The notes: a model not told the origin generated them from the sequence alone. A DNA stretch of 64,000 nt from Hexactinellida sp. DTS-2022 (GCA_028753945.1 JAPNXP010000018.1:2233643-2297642), one strand, 5' to 3'. Shown: positions 23,300 to 34,325, counted from the stretch's first letter. A program made the numbers and translations.

Positions 23300-24020
23300 C
23301 TAGCGCGCTTCGCTTGCTAGGTCGCTTCGCGGCAGAACACAACCACACACCAACCGCTTCGCGGTCGGTGTGTGGTTTATATACTCCTAATATTGATTAT
23401 AAAGCGTAAATAGGCCTAAAATAGTAGAATTTAACAATTTGAAATTTAGTGATTACGTCATCATGTGATAATGAGTAAGCATATTGGTGATCTGGTATGA
23501 CCAATGTGTCCGCATCATTAATGTACATGTCCTATTAAATTTTCAGATTTTTAGTGTGCTTCTTCTAGTGAATGACTGTTATTGATTGGTTTGTAAGTGA
23601 ATATGTGTTTCATACAAGTGCAATTGAAACACTTGGAAGTTGGAATATTTTACAAGTTGATGATGATGTCAATTTATTATTCAAGATAGTAACGTAAATA
23701 CTACACGTATTCCTAATTTCTATTTGTAATATTTAATCTTTAATTAATTTAATTAAACATTTGAAGTCTTCACAATTCAAACATTAATTAAATTGTATTA
23801 CATTAAGATGAAATGTAATTTGAATATTGAAATTCTAGTTAAATTAAACATTGGGGAAGTGTAATCAGAAGGAGCACACTCCCATCCCGTCTGTGAGGGG
23901 TTTTATAATTCTCTCTTAAAGGGCGTAATTATGTGCGATTAAGTGAATTTTCAGGGTTCTCGAAATGTGACAATGACGTCATAACTTGTCGAGGTGTGAG
24001 AAATTTTGAGTGGAAACCTC
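23300..24020 (-). mobile_element. Helitron-like element, minus strand, 5' end lost, with insertion
   Basis: The minus-strand 3' end is AAGCGCGCTAG followed by T, with the ACCAACCGCTTCGCGGTCGGT palindrome just inside. It resembles 20514-21208 but is split by the element at 23553-23912 and lacks a TCTATACTAT start. Confidence 0.7.
23553..23912 (+). mobile_element. Unclassified 0.34-0.36 kb element, copy 1 (copy 2 at 62043-62378)
   Basis: The Helitron-like sequence is continuous elsewhere but broken here, with TTTTA on both sides as a candidate target duplication. The body is nearly the same as 62043-62378 and ends in CTCCCATCCCGTCTGTGAGG. No coding, no inverted ends; a solo LTR or SINE-like origin cannot be decided. 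Confidence 0.7.
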
Positions 24021-24024
24021 AACG

Positions 24025-24211
24025 ATTTCAATTATTTTATTGGGGTTATCGAGTGCGCTGAATTCAAATATTATAGTGAAATTCAATTTAGATTAATAAT
24101 TATTGCAAATAATTGAACTTAATTTATTTTGCTGTACATAATAAATTAATAATGGTGTTAAATTATTAATAAATTAATTAAATATTTATACTAATTAGCT
24201 AAAGTTCATTA
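24025..24211 (-). repeat. Array-family unit, minus strand, split by the MULE
   Basis: Reverse complement of array text (GGGGTTATCGAGTGCGCTGA, CTAATTAGCTAAA). It resumes at 29952 with TCTCAGAAATGATA, as in the uninterrupted copies. Confidence 0.8.
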
Positions 24212-24649
24212 CCTTATTATAGGAAATTAACGCGAATTTCTCTAAATCGCGTTAATTTCATGGAGCGTTAATTTCCTGCTATTTAGCAAAATTATACAAT
24301 GGATGGACAAACTTCCGGGACATACCTAATTTACGGAACGGAACCGTTCCGTAATTTGTTCATGCCTAAATTACGGAACGGAACGGAATGTTCCGTAATT
24401 TGTTCATACCTAAATTACGGAACGGAACGGAATGTTCCGTAATTTGTTCATACCTAAATTACGGAACGGAACTGTTCGCATACTTTTAACAGATTCACCC
24501 TTTAAATATCAAGAAAGGCTTTGAAGCTTAAGAATATGTTTATTTGTTTAGCATAATAAAAGGAATAAATGATATAATAAATACTATTATAAATATGTGA
24601 GAAAGAAAAGGTAGACTATCAATATCAAACTGTAGTGCATCTTCCACAA

Positions 24650-27600
24650 TGCCATTTAAAGTTTTTGTCCTTCATTTGGGCATCTGTTATAGAAACGCAT
24701 GGTCCAATGTGGAATCATTCTGTACAAGTGGAGCACTGAATCATGGGATTGATTTGTGGCATCCTACAGTAGCAAAATACACAGATATTTCTTTCCATGC
24801 TTATTATATCGCCCTTTCTCCTCTCTATAATTATAGGGAACATTGTAAAATGCTCACGTTCTAAGCAGGTTTGCAAATGTTTCCGAAATAGCTCTTGTTT
24901 GAAGCGATACTTACCAGGACTTTTCCCCAAACATAGGGCCGTTGCATATACTATTGCAAACAACCCGCAATCATTCACTCCAACTTGTTTGACTATATTC
25001 ACAAATTTCAAAATAATCGACTTCTCCTTCGTACAGAGTATACTTGAAATTTGCATCTTCACGTCTTCTGCAACATTTGTGTGTAAGCTGTCATACAAGA
25101 GTACTTCAGGATGTTTAGTTCCAATTGTAGAAATTGTTAACCAATGGTTGGATCCACCATGAATAATTTGGATGAATTCGCCAGTTTCTATCGTGAGATT
25201 GCCGCACAACCCAACAGCTGCATCTTGAAAACCTGAACCAACGAATTTATTTTCAAATTGCTCGGCTAAAATTTTCTGACTTGCATAATGGCCTACTTAA
25301 TATACGGCTGGATATGTCACCGAGAAGGCCATAAAACGAGAAGGCCAGTTTCTAATTTTCATTTTAGGATAAACTATGCCTCCTATTGTTGTTATTTGGG
25401 TTGTATATGGGGTAATCAACCATTGCGAGTTCATTAGAACCACTTTTGAGAATCTCAGATTTGTGGTTAAGCTGTTTAGGCGCCATTTAATGATGACACC
25501 ACAAATATACAAAAATGTAAAATTCGAGTCTAAAGAACTGCGAGAAAATGAAAATAATTTGCTAATATACTTAGAATACATTTTCCGAATATATAATGAG
25601 AATGAATATATATAAACCAGCAATTATAAACGTTTTATGTACAAAAATAGTAAGTTTTAATTCGGATACTACTTGTATTTTAGCATGTGGTTGCTTAATA
25701 ATTTTTAAATTTTTTTAAAATGTCGCCATTTTGTGATTTAGTAGTCTTTGGGGTATGAAATATATCCCTATATTAGTATTCCTATTATAAAATTATTAGA
25801 AAATAGGAAGAAACTGAAATTTATGGTATTTGAAATTTTTTCATTTTACCATAAATTGTTACCGTCATCATTAAATTGCGCCTAAACAGCTTAACCACAA
25901 ATCTGATATTCTCAAAAGTGGTTCTAATGGACTCGCAATGGTTGATTACCCCATATACAACCCAAATAACAACAATAGGAGGCATAGTTTATCCTAAAAT
26001 GAAAATTAGAAACTGGCCTTCTCGTTTTATGGCCTTCTCGGACCTCGGTGACATATCTAGCCGTATATTAAGTAGGCCATGCTTGCATCAACCAACTTAT
26101 CATCGAGCCACCCACCGCTTAGTAAAATATGTTTGTGGTCCTGTAACAGTGTATATCGTTTGAGCCAGTATTCTTTCTCTCTACAGGGATCTTGCTCTAC
26201 ATTAGACTCATCAATCTCAATGACAGTAGCATCGTTTAGAATATAACTTTTCTTCTGTTTATGAAAAAACAATAGATGTCGTGCAAGTTCATTTTTCTTG
26301 CACTCATATTGAAGAGTGGATGCCTGTACCTCGGTTCCCTGTTTAGAAGTTACGTTGAGGGTTACATTATTATTTCCATTTGAGGAGTTCTCGGTAATAA
26401 AATCATCAAAAATTAGAGAATGCGAGTTTGGGGAAGAGCCTTCTTTTTGTTTGGAATCTTGTGAGTTACGGGTGAAATAGAATATAGAGAAAAGTTATCA
26501 GAACTATAATCCACCAGACGATCTCTAACTTGAGTAGTACTGTTATGCGAACTTGTATTTTCAGAGGTTGGGTCAGATAGAAAATAACTTGGAATGTCAT
26601 TCTCTAAATGGCTCTCATCTACGTCCATCTTGCGTGCTCTCATCCTCCCTGATGTTTTATCTTTACGATTACGGGTTCTTTTACGAAACATTGTCAAATT
26701 AAATTTCCCATGCTTCGTGACATCTATCTCACTACCAATGCTAATTTTTACAGCAATGAGGTGATAACACATCTCACTCGAAGGGCAACTACACATCTCC
26801 CGTGGGAATAGGCGTACAACATATGGGCGGTCACAAGAACCGATAACATTGAATAAATGCAGTTTAGGATCAAAAGAGATGTTACCTGATTCTAGTATTA
26901 TACGTGCTCGTTCGATTTGGGTGAGAGAGGAATGGGGTTTATGATTTTCTACTTTCACTTCTTGCTGCCCCGACAATAGAAAGTCATCGGCTGAAGTAAC
27001 TATAGTATCTTTTTCTCTGATACGGTTGACAATATCTTGAGGAGATACACATATGAATGTAGCCTCCGAGATTACGGCCTCTTCCATCATAGGGAGAAAT
27101 TGTGTATGAAGGTGGTAATTCCCTTGGTTAGCTAGACCTCTTGTTATTTCATTCATAAAAAATGATTGAAGGATGTAAAATGATAGTACGATACAATCCA
27201 CTGGAACTTCTTTCCAAGATTGTAAACTTTTCAGGACCATGTTGAAGCTTTCTGATTGATTTGTAACAACTCCACTGAAAGGACAGTAGACTCCTTCTTT
27301 TTCGAGTATCCATCGACCAATAGATGTGTACACCTCTGGGTGTATATTCTTGAAGTAATATTGATGAATTTTATTGCTCCAGTTGACAGTACGTTGATTA
27401 AGCTCTGCCTCGTAGGCATCACTTGAAGGCTTATGGAACAAATCTTTCATATCAGAAACAAAGACCTGAATTTAATTATTCTTGATTTTATGACTATGGC
27501 ACCAGTATCTAGCACTTCTAAAAATGTGGTTCCAGCAGCGAAGTCGGGTTGAATTGGGGAGATATTTCCTAATCGCATTCACAATTCCTTTTTCTTCGTC

Positions 27601-28007
27601 AGTGACTATTGAAAATGAACTTTTGGTAATTGCTGAAACTTTAATGGCGGCAATTTCAAACAGCATTTCATGGGTTATCTGGAACTTTCGCTCGTGTATT
27701 AAAAAGAGAGCTGGAATTACAGGTGCTTCTTTAAAGATAGTGTGGCGAAAAATTAGCGAAGATACATAGAAATATCCAAGTTTAAATGTTGTATCGTATG
27801 AAAGTAATTGTTTCCTTGTGATTCTATTAGCAAGAGGCGATCCAATTGATCCAAAATGTCTTTCATCCCACAAACACATGTTAGATCTGGAAATGTCTGA
27901 ATCGTCCACATGAAATCTGGCAAATCATAGGCTATCTCATGTAGATTGTATAAAGCGTCATGTGAAATTCTTCTCTGTTGATTAATCGCCATCTTGATGT
28001 TTCGCAC
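24650..28007 (-). pseudogene. MULE transposase, main exon: DDE, SWIM, ULP1 protease, PHD
   Basis: Minus strand, from a CTAG acceptor at 28008-28009. Order: INQQRRISHDALYNLHEIAY; first catalytic block LLSYDTTFKLGYFYVSSL (about 27790); second block IVTDEEKGI and CWNH (about 27560); NQSESFNMVLK (about 27250); SWIM zinc finger CSCPSSEMCYH (about 26790); ULP1/C48 peptidase with GGWLDDKLVDAS, then HGGSNHWLTIS, LLYDSLH and NDCGLFAIVYAT (H, D and C of the triad; about 25160-24960); and a PHD-finger start (CVFCYCRMP, near 24760). ULP1 peptidases cleave SUMO-like tags and occur in some MULEs. Lesions: frame change near 27840, stop near 27474, frame change near 26460, and a foldback element at 25289-26081 inside the protease domain. 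Confidence 0.85.
25289..26081. mobile_element. Foldback/MITE insertion inside the ULP1 domain, 793 bp
   Basis: Arms of about 210 bp (25289-25505 and 25868-26081) are close inverted copies, sharing GGCCTACTTAATATACGGCT, ACGAGAAGGCCAGTTTCTAA and CCTCCTATTGTTGTTATTTG. The flanks CTTGCATAA and CTTGCATCA (8 of 9 match) look like a 9-bp target duplication. Removing the insert joins LDDKLVDAS to QKILAEQF of the protease domain. Confidence 0.88.
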
Positions 28008-28486
28008 CTAGAACACAATTGAATTACGTATCGCCTACATCTACAACTTGTTCCAATTCATACTACATAGGCCCACTGCTACCATTTACGAATGGCGGAA
28101 TCCGCGGGAAAATATGAACGAGGAACATTATTTCAGTGTCATTGTTCTCTTATTAAGAAATACACTTATTATTAATAATGCGTTATTCAGTTTTAACAAA
28201 AAAAATTGTTTTGAAAGCATAGAAACAAGTCAAATACGGAAAAACCAGAAGAAAAATCTTTTAGGTGATATATATTGAGATCGCCTTAAAATAAACTAAG
28301 TAGAAATAAGGGGAAAGTCTCAAAATGGTAATTGTATGGCATGTCTTATTTATTTTAAAAGTAAAAAAAAAAATGCTTTAACAACACATATTCTCATCAT
28401 ATCAATTTTCCTTGCGACCAAATTCAAACCGTCCCAAAGCTAAGTCATATTGCTCGAGACTATGAATAAAAACTCACTGAATTTAC
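28008..28486 (-). other. Intron of the MULE gene
   Basis: AAG CAG then GTAAAT at the donor and TTCTAG before GTG CGA at the acceptor. Joining gives NPRDIKQVRNIKM in frame, the expected continuity for this transposase. Confidence 0.8.
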
Positions 28487-29176
28487 CTGCTTAATATCCC
28501 TGGGATTCATAACCCTTGAAAGAGTGGAGGGGCAGTCCATTGCTGCAATCTCTGATTTATAAAGTTTGGCTGGGTCAGTGATTGAAACTTTCTCGGCTAT
28601 TAACTTCAATGAGGAAGGACATTGTTTACAATACATTCGTTCGATGTGTTCCGCTGGTTGCCATGAGGAAAGTCTTCTACTATTTTCTCATCTCCAATGT
28701 ATTGAATTAAGACCTATGGAATGGATAATTTTCTGTAAAAAGTAGACCTAGAGCCCAGGACCCCATATGAATATAATTTACTTTATCATCTTTGCCAAGT
28801 AGCACATACACATGTCTAGTGAAATCATTTGAACGCCCTTCAGGTGTATCAATAGAAAAATAGCCTTTTTGCACGAGAGGTTTAGATCGGGGAAGTTTGA
28901 TGACACCATTATTTGCCCATCGATACTGATCGGACTTCCAATCATCTAAGCAATAATACAAATAATATATCTAAAATAAAAAAATGACGTTAAATAATAA
29001 TAGTTTTTCTTATTACCTTTAGCATCTTTGTTCGCATAGATGAAAACATCGCCAGCTTTCGGTTTTACAGGAGGCAGAACTATCGTATCTTCAATATTTA
29101 TTCTATGAAGCAGATTAGCTGCTTCACGAGGACTATACGCTGTGTAGCGAACAATATATGGTTGCGGTAATTCCAT
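28487..29176 (-). pseudogene. MULE gene, first three exons (N-terminal domain)
   Basis: Exon 1 is 29017-29176 (MELPQPYIVRYTAYS ... GDVFIYANKDAK). Exon 2 is 28782-28945 (DDWKSDQYRWANNGVIKLPR ... FTRHVYVLL). Exon 3 is 28487-28713 (VLIQYIGDEKIVEDFPHGN, then a frame change, then YCKQCPSSLKLIAEKV ... NPRDIKQ). The two small introns (28946-29016 and 28714-28781) have GT/AG ends and keep the frame. The YRW..GV..LPR and HVYVLL..VLIQYIGDE layout recalls a CG-1-like or other transposon DNA-binding domain; that name is a guess. Confidence 0.72.
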
Positions 29177-29599
29177 CTTTATTAGATCGGAATTGATTAA
29201 TTTCCTTATATACCAATTTTTTCGCCGACCAAAATTTCGTGACTACCATTTTGTAAATCAATAACATGTCACGAATTGTAATTTCACGAATTGTATGTAT
29301 TCCATCCAAGTCAACCTGTCAAGTAATGTCAAACATTAAAAAGTACCAACCAAATATTGTCAGAAGTATATTAATGTGTAGGAAGAAACCATTATGTCAA
29401 GAGTATATGAATACTACAACAATTCTATAAATGTGTCAAAAGTATACAAATGCTATTAAAAATGCATAGCAATGTGTAAGTGTATACTAAATTTGATAAA
29501 AGTATGCAAGCTCTGTCAGTTCCGTTCCGTAATTTAGGTATGAACAAATTACGGAACATTCCGTTCCGTTCCGTAATTTAGGTATGAACAAATTACGGA

Positions 29600-29693
29600 A
29601 CGGTTCCGTTCCGTTCCGTTCCGTTCCGTTCCGTTCCGTTCCGTTCCGTTCCGTTCCGTTCCGTTCCGTTCCGTTCCGTTCCGTTCCGTTCCG
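29600..29693. repeat. (TTCCG)n pentanucleotide tract in the MULE right end
   Basis: About 18 tandem TTCCG units replacing the short GGAACGGAAC block present in the opposite terminal repeat. The open frames through it on both strands are repeat artefacts. Confidence 0.95.
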
Positions 29694-29951
29694 TAAATTA
29701 GGTATGTCCAACTTCCGAGCTACATATTTTCAGATGTGCAACAAGTTTGAAAGGATATACCATGTCTATCAAGTAGATTGGAAGCCTATTTGGGCACAAT
29801 AAATAGTATTTAATCATGAGATTAATAATCCTGAATTTTTTTCTAAAATTTATTCTCGTTAATTTCATGTATTTGAAAATGTTCAGCTCCAATTCGCGTT
29901 AATTTCCTTCGCGTTAATTTCATGGCGCGTTAATTTCCTATAATAAGGTAA

Positions 29952-30312
29952 TCTCAGAAATGATATAAGATAGAAACAAACTTCCAATTTATCAATTGAT
30001 CGATTGATCCTTATGCATAGGCGTAGCACGTTTTCCGGGTGGTCCGGCCATGGCCGGACCAGTTTTCATTTATTCTTCTATATTATAAAGGACGGTCCGG
30101 TTTTGGCCGGACCACTTTAACTGTTTGGCTGGATATTTCCAGTGCCGTGCGACGCCCGTGTTATGCACGTAACACCTATACAAATGGGTCTTGACACCTT
30201 GAAGTTATGATGACATCGTCAAAAAATGTGTTTTCACAATTTTTGTGAATTATATAATTCGAATGGGTTGGTTCTTGGTTGGTGTTGGGATTATTGATCT
30301 ATTGAACAAAAT
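29952..30312 (-). repeat. Array-family unit, minus strand, continued after the MULE
   Basis: Contains the reverse complements of CAATTGATAAATTGGAAGTT, AGGTGTCAAGACCCATTTGT and the CCAACACCAACCAA block. A hAT-type MITE sits inside at 30016-30160. Confidence 0.8.
30016..30160. mobile_element. hAT-type MITE, about 145 bp
   Basis: The ends CATAGGCGTAGCACG and CGTGCGACGCCCGTG are imperfect inverted repeats, with TTATG (up to TTATGCA) repeated on each side. Inside are palindromic GGTCCGGCC / GGCCGGACC words. Confidence 0.75.
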
Positions 30313-30313
30313 A

Positions 30314-30453
30314 CTTATATGGAGCTGAGTTACTGGTAACTGAAGTAGGTTTTTATTTACGTATAAATTTCATTTCTGAGCTTATGGGTTTTTTAGAATT
30401 GAAACACCTCCTTATATGGCAGTTCAGTTACCAGTAACTGAGCTCCATATAAG
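30314..30453. mobile_element. MITE, 140 bp, at the array turning point
   Basis: Inverted ends of about 33 bp (CTTATATGGAGCTGAGTTAC and complement, with CAGTTACCAGTAACTG) flanked by TA. Confidence 0.85.
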
Positions 30454-31234
30454 TAATCTGCTATTGAAAGTTTGTTTCTATCTGATATCATTTCTGAGAT
30501 TATTGAAATTTAGCTAATTAGTATAAGTATTAAATTAATTCATTGATGATTTATTACCAATATTATGTACAACAAAATAAATTAAGTTCAATTATTTCCT
30601 ATAATTATTAAAACTAAATTGAATTTCACTATCATATTTGAATTCAGCGCACTCAATAACCCCAATAATTTAATCGGAACCGTCTCTATAAGTTAAACAC
30701 AGAGCGAATTTGAATTAAATATGTCAGTGTAACTGTCGCAGTCCAAATGCGTTTCGACACCAAACGCGTTTGGCCCATTTTAGTTCAGCCAAACGCGTTT
30801 GGCGTGTTTATATAAGCCATTCGTGTTTCAAACATTATTTCTTTTTATTCGTTGTTAAAATTAATGCTAATTAGATTATTCACAAACAAAGTATCTAATT
30901 AATATTCAAATATCTGTTCTACAATATTTACTGATAATTTTAATCTGTGTATACTGTATACCATTGCGACTTATACTAAATATTTAAAACCATCGTGAAT
31001 TAAAAACAATTCACGTTCAAAGTTCAAACTAAGTAATTGAACTATATGTACTTCAGTTCACACACAAATCATCAAGCAGCTGTTAACGAATCAATCTTGG
31101 TGCCTTGGATTTGTGATTGAGATCATAGTTCAGATTACTTTTGAATTGCTGAGGCACAAACTATAGCATAAATTCATTTGAATTCATATAAAAGGAATGA
31201 TAATATAATATAAATAATATCGCTTGAGTTTGAA

Positions 31235-32322
31235 ATGGAAAGTCGGAAACTTCAGTTTTACCAGAAGATCGAAGAAAATTATTCTCTAAACAGTAACCTC
31301 TTGTCATCTGAACAGATCTCCGAAATAATAAATATCTACTCCGGCCCTGAGCCTAAGGAACGTGGCGCAGCAAAACAGAGGTTCTATAGAGTGAGAAAAG
31401 GATATAACGTCACACAGACAAAATCGTGCAAATTATTGTATAAGACTAACAGTTCAGAGAATTTGCTTCGTGTTCTCGCGAAAGAGGAGATTTTCGATGT
31501 GTTTGAAAGACTCCATTCAGAAGGTGGTAAACATCTCGGGCGAAATCGCCTCTATATAGAATTAAGGAGGTATTACTATGGGTATTCCAGGAACTTAGTT
31601 ACACAATTTGTTGATACATGTCTTGAATGCCAGTTAAGAAAAAGCAAAAAAGTCTGAAGAGCACAGTCAGCAGACCTATTAGGAGTTCAGACTTTGCTTC
31701 TAGAGTACAGGTCGACTTAATCGATTTGCAAAGTACAGACGATATCAACCGTCCTTATAACTACTTACTTGTTTACCAAGATTATTTGACGAAGTTTGTT
31801 GTACTTCGCCCTCTGCAGAGGAAGACAGCAGACGAAGTTACACGTGACCTATTTGAAATATTTTACTTAATAGGGTCACCTCATATACTACAGAGTTAAG
31901 GAAAATGGAGAGACAGTCTGTAAAGAAATCACGTACTTATGAAATTGGAGAGAATGTACTTCTGAGCATACCTAGTGTGGATAAACGATCCCCATTCGAT
32001 CCGCCCAATCTTCTTGGCGTAATTCTAAATAAAACTGATGAAGGATTGTACAAGATTGGCACATCAGTTGGTGTACTCGATAGCCAGTACATTGCTACAC
32101 AGTTTGACTTATATCAAGTTTGTCAACTCACGCCTGAAGTTGTTTCTACTACAGTTATGACACTTAGGGAAGCAGTTGAGCATGAATCTCTCGGTAACCA
32201 AAGGCAGGTCTGCAATTGTACAAGTGGATGCAACACAAACAGATAAATGTAGGCGTGCGGGCAAGTTGTGCAAGTCAAAGTGCCATAGGAGATTAGCTTG
32301 CCATAACAAGATCGATCGTTAG
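31235..32322 (+). pseudogene. Integrase-like transposase, core deleted, with CXC tail
   Basis: The N-terminal part has an HHCC-type zinc-binding pattern (LHSEGGKHLGRNRLYIEL ... DTCLECQ). It is followed, after a stop near 31655 and frame change, by the start of the integrase core (SRVQVDLIDLQ with the first Asp, YNYLLVYQDYLTKFVVLRPL). At GSPHILQS the frame stops where the second catalytic Asp (DNG) should follow. The sequence resumes in the C-terminal domain (YEIGENVLLSIPSVDKRSPF ... YKIGTSVGVL), so the rest of the core is missing. The end is a cysteine-rich CXC-like tail, CNCTSGCNTNR then, one frame over, KCRRAGKLCKSKCHRR. This is the layout of Ginger/KRBA2-like integrases. Clearly dead. Confidence 0.82.
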
Positions 32323-32329
32323 TAGTGCG

Positions 32330-32731
32330 GTATAGGTCAATTGTAAATATTGTGAAGATATTGTAGTAGCCCTTGCAACACCCAACATATTACATATGTA
32401 TTTAGAAATGACGATACATAAATCGGTTTTCGGTTTTCGGCTCCTTAACCCAATGAATAAACATTAAGACTTTCAACGAGAAAATATAATTACCTTAATA
32501 ACAAGTTAACAACTCACTTAAATAACAAGTAACAAGTAAATTAAATAACAAGAACTGGAAAATATGATTACGTAAATACAAGTCAGTGAAATATTATTTG
32601 TACTATTTAATAAGCCTAATTTTAATTCATTGATCGGAAGTGATCACAGTTGATCACATGATAGCTGAAAATAGTTACAAGAATCGAAATATCAACTGTA
32701 ATTATCTGAGAAATAGAATCAATACTAAGAA
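32330..32731. other. Non-coding part of the Ginger-like element
   Basis: AT-rich sequence with no open frame of note. It contains a duplicated CGGTTTTCGG word near 32420 and several AATAACAAGT repeats. Confidence 0.5.
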
Positions 32732-33215
32732 TCTGAATACTTCGTCGTTTGATTGAAATATTTATTCTGCGATGCCCTCGCCTTAAGAGGGAAATATAAT
32801 TCCGAATAAATCAAAATTATTTGTATTGTTGAACAACATTTTAATTAAATAACAACAAATAAAAGAAATAATGTTTGAAACGCGTTTGGCGTTGAAACGC
32901 ATTTGGACTGCAACATATCCATTGTGCAAGAATATTCGTGCAGAAGTAAATATAATCACATAATCTGTCGTTGTTATCATGTTATGGAATGTAAAATCTT
33001 AGTTTTCAATTGGAAAATAGAAGCCTAACCGATCTCACAAGTTGAATCAATATTATTATCGCAAGTTGAAACAATAGAATTAGATTTAACACTTTCAATT
33101 GAACTGAAGTGTTAGTAAACAAAGGAAATTTGCAACTCAATTGTGGCACAAACTAAGCACAATTTGAAAATTCGTGCACTGTGAAAAGGTGTAGAATTTA
33201 ATTCTTTATCTAATG

Positions 33216-34020
33216 CAGGGGTCGGAAACCTTTTGAACATACGGGCCAGATTGATTAATTTACCGCATAAGTCGGGCCAAGCGATTTACCATCCTTTAGT
33301 CTTACTCCAAATTGTTCCATTCTAGAATTGTTGATCATGAGTAAATTTGAATTGACTTATAACAATAATGTTACCACACTATAATTTATAAAAATATTGT
33401 TCACCCTCCCTATTCCGAACCTCGCTAGTCCGAACAGCAGATCCAACAATATCATTCGTAAAATTTGGAATGTTTTTGAACATTACATTGGAATTGTGAA
33501 AAAATGTCTTAGAGAAGTATTTGGGTAGTACATTAGATGTCGGATATACGTAAGCACACCGGTTATAAGAACATATCAGATCTAAGAACACTATTTGGAA
33601 AACGGTTGACATTTACCCTATATAATTTATGTCAGTTATAAGATCATGCCAGTTATAAGCACATTAAGTGCAGTTCCCGACGATGTACTTATACCCGGCA
33701 TCCAACGTACTATGTTAAATGTTTAGTTTGGATTTAAAAGCTTTGGACTTGCATGGTTTGGATTATCAGGAATTCACGATCTCATTTATAGAGGCTTAGA
33801 TTTCCCGTATTAGTTGACTACATACGAATTCACAAATCGGAACAGATTTTTTTTTGAATCGGAACACCTCTCTTCCGGATAGCGAGGGTGTACTGTATTT
33901 GGATTTATTTGAATGAACGAATCGGAGGTCATGATGAGCATGTTTATTGAGAGCAGCGGGCCGGATCATTTCGCCTCGCGGGCCAGATCTGGCCAGCGGG
34001 CCGGGGGTTGCCGACCCCTG
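33216..34020. mobile_element. hAT-type non-autonomous element, 805 bp, perfect 8-bp duplication
   Basis: The ends CAGGGGTCGGAAACC and GGTTGCCGACCCCTG are inverted. ATCTAATG is exact on both sides (33208-33215 and 34021-34028). The uninterrupted array unit at about 37365 reads CTCTATCGAATGCATATAAA, the empty site. CGGGCCAGA words occur near both ends. Confidence 0.93.
33398..33897. mobile_element. Second MITE nested in the hAT-type element
   Basis: The left end TTCACCCTCCCTATTCCG and the right end CGGATAGCGAGGGTGTACTG are imperfect inverted repeats, about 500 bp apart. Boundaries are approximate. Confidence 0.65.
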
Positions 34021-34226
34021 ATCTAATGCATATAAATTGAATTTTCTCGCACTATTTATGGTTCCTTTTTTAACATTAAACAGGTTCAAAAATGTGTCCA
34101 AAAAAATGTTAGCTAAAGTCGTGACCCCAGGTGCACATCTGTAACCCATGAGACACGTATGCTGAAAATTTGGGCTCTTACTGTTCTGTGGATGATCTAC
34201 GGAAGGATAATAATAATAAAAAAATA

Positions 34227-34325
34227 AAAAATTGCAGCTGTGCGGACACATGTACCTTTGGTGGTGGTTTATTGATTGTGCCTCCAAAGGAACATGCTGT
34301 CGGCACAGCTGCAATTTAGGATTTT
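34227..34325. repeat. Long hairpin, array copy 1
   Basis: The arms begin and end with ATTGCAGCTGTG and CACAGCTGCAAT. Both arms lack the same base of the GCAGCCTGTG form seen in other copies. X-type flank on the left. Confidence 0.9.

Larger units (their letters stand above)
24212..29951 (-). mobile_element. MULE DNA transposon, 5.7 kb, long terminal inverted repeats
   Basis: Outer ends TTACCTTATTATAGGAAATT (left) and its complement (right). The inverted repeats extend about 280 bp inward and include GGACATACCTAA / TTAGGTATGTCC and several TTACGGAACGG palindromic blocks. On the right, one block has expanded into a (TTCCG)n run. The element interrupts an array-family unit, and the empty site can be read near 30490 and 62840. 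A clear target duplication was not defined. The coding part is on the minus strand (29176 to about 24650). Confidence 0.85.
30732..32915 (+). mobile_element. Ginger/KRBA2-like integrase transposon, 2.2 kb
   Basis: The ends ACTGTCGCAGTCCAAATGCG and CGCATTTGGACTGCAACA are inverted, with CAAACGCGTTTGG palindromes just inside each. The flanking TA is single in the empty-site copies (GTCAGTGTATCC at about 34885 and 41365), so TA is the candidate duplication. It carries one plus-strand gene relic (31235-32322). AT-rich non-coding sequence fills 32330-32870. Confidence 0.8.

Noticed and set aside
29487..29802. Open frames of repeated RNGTE / FRSVP on both strands
   Set aside because: They are translations of the (TTCCG)n tract in the MULE end.
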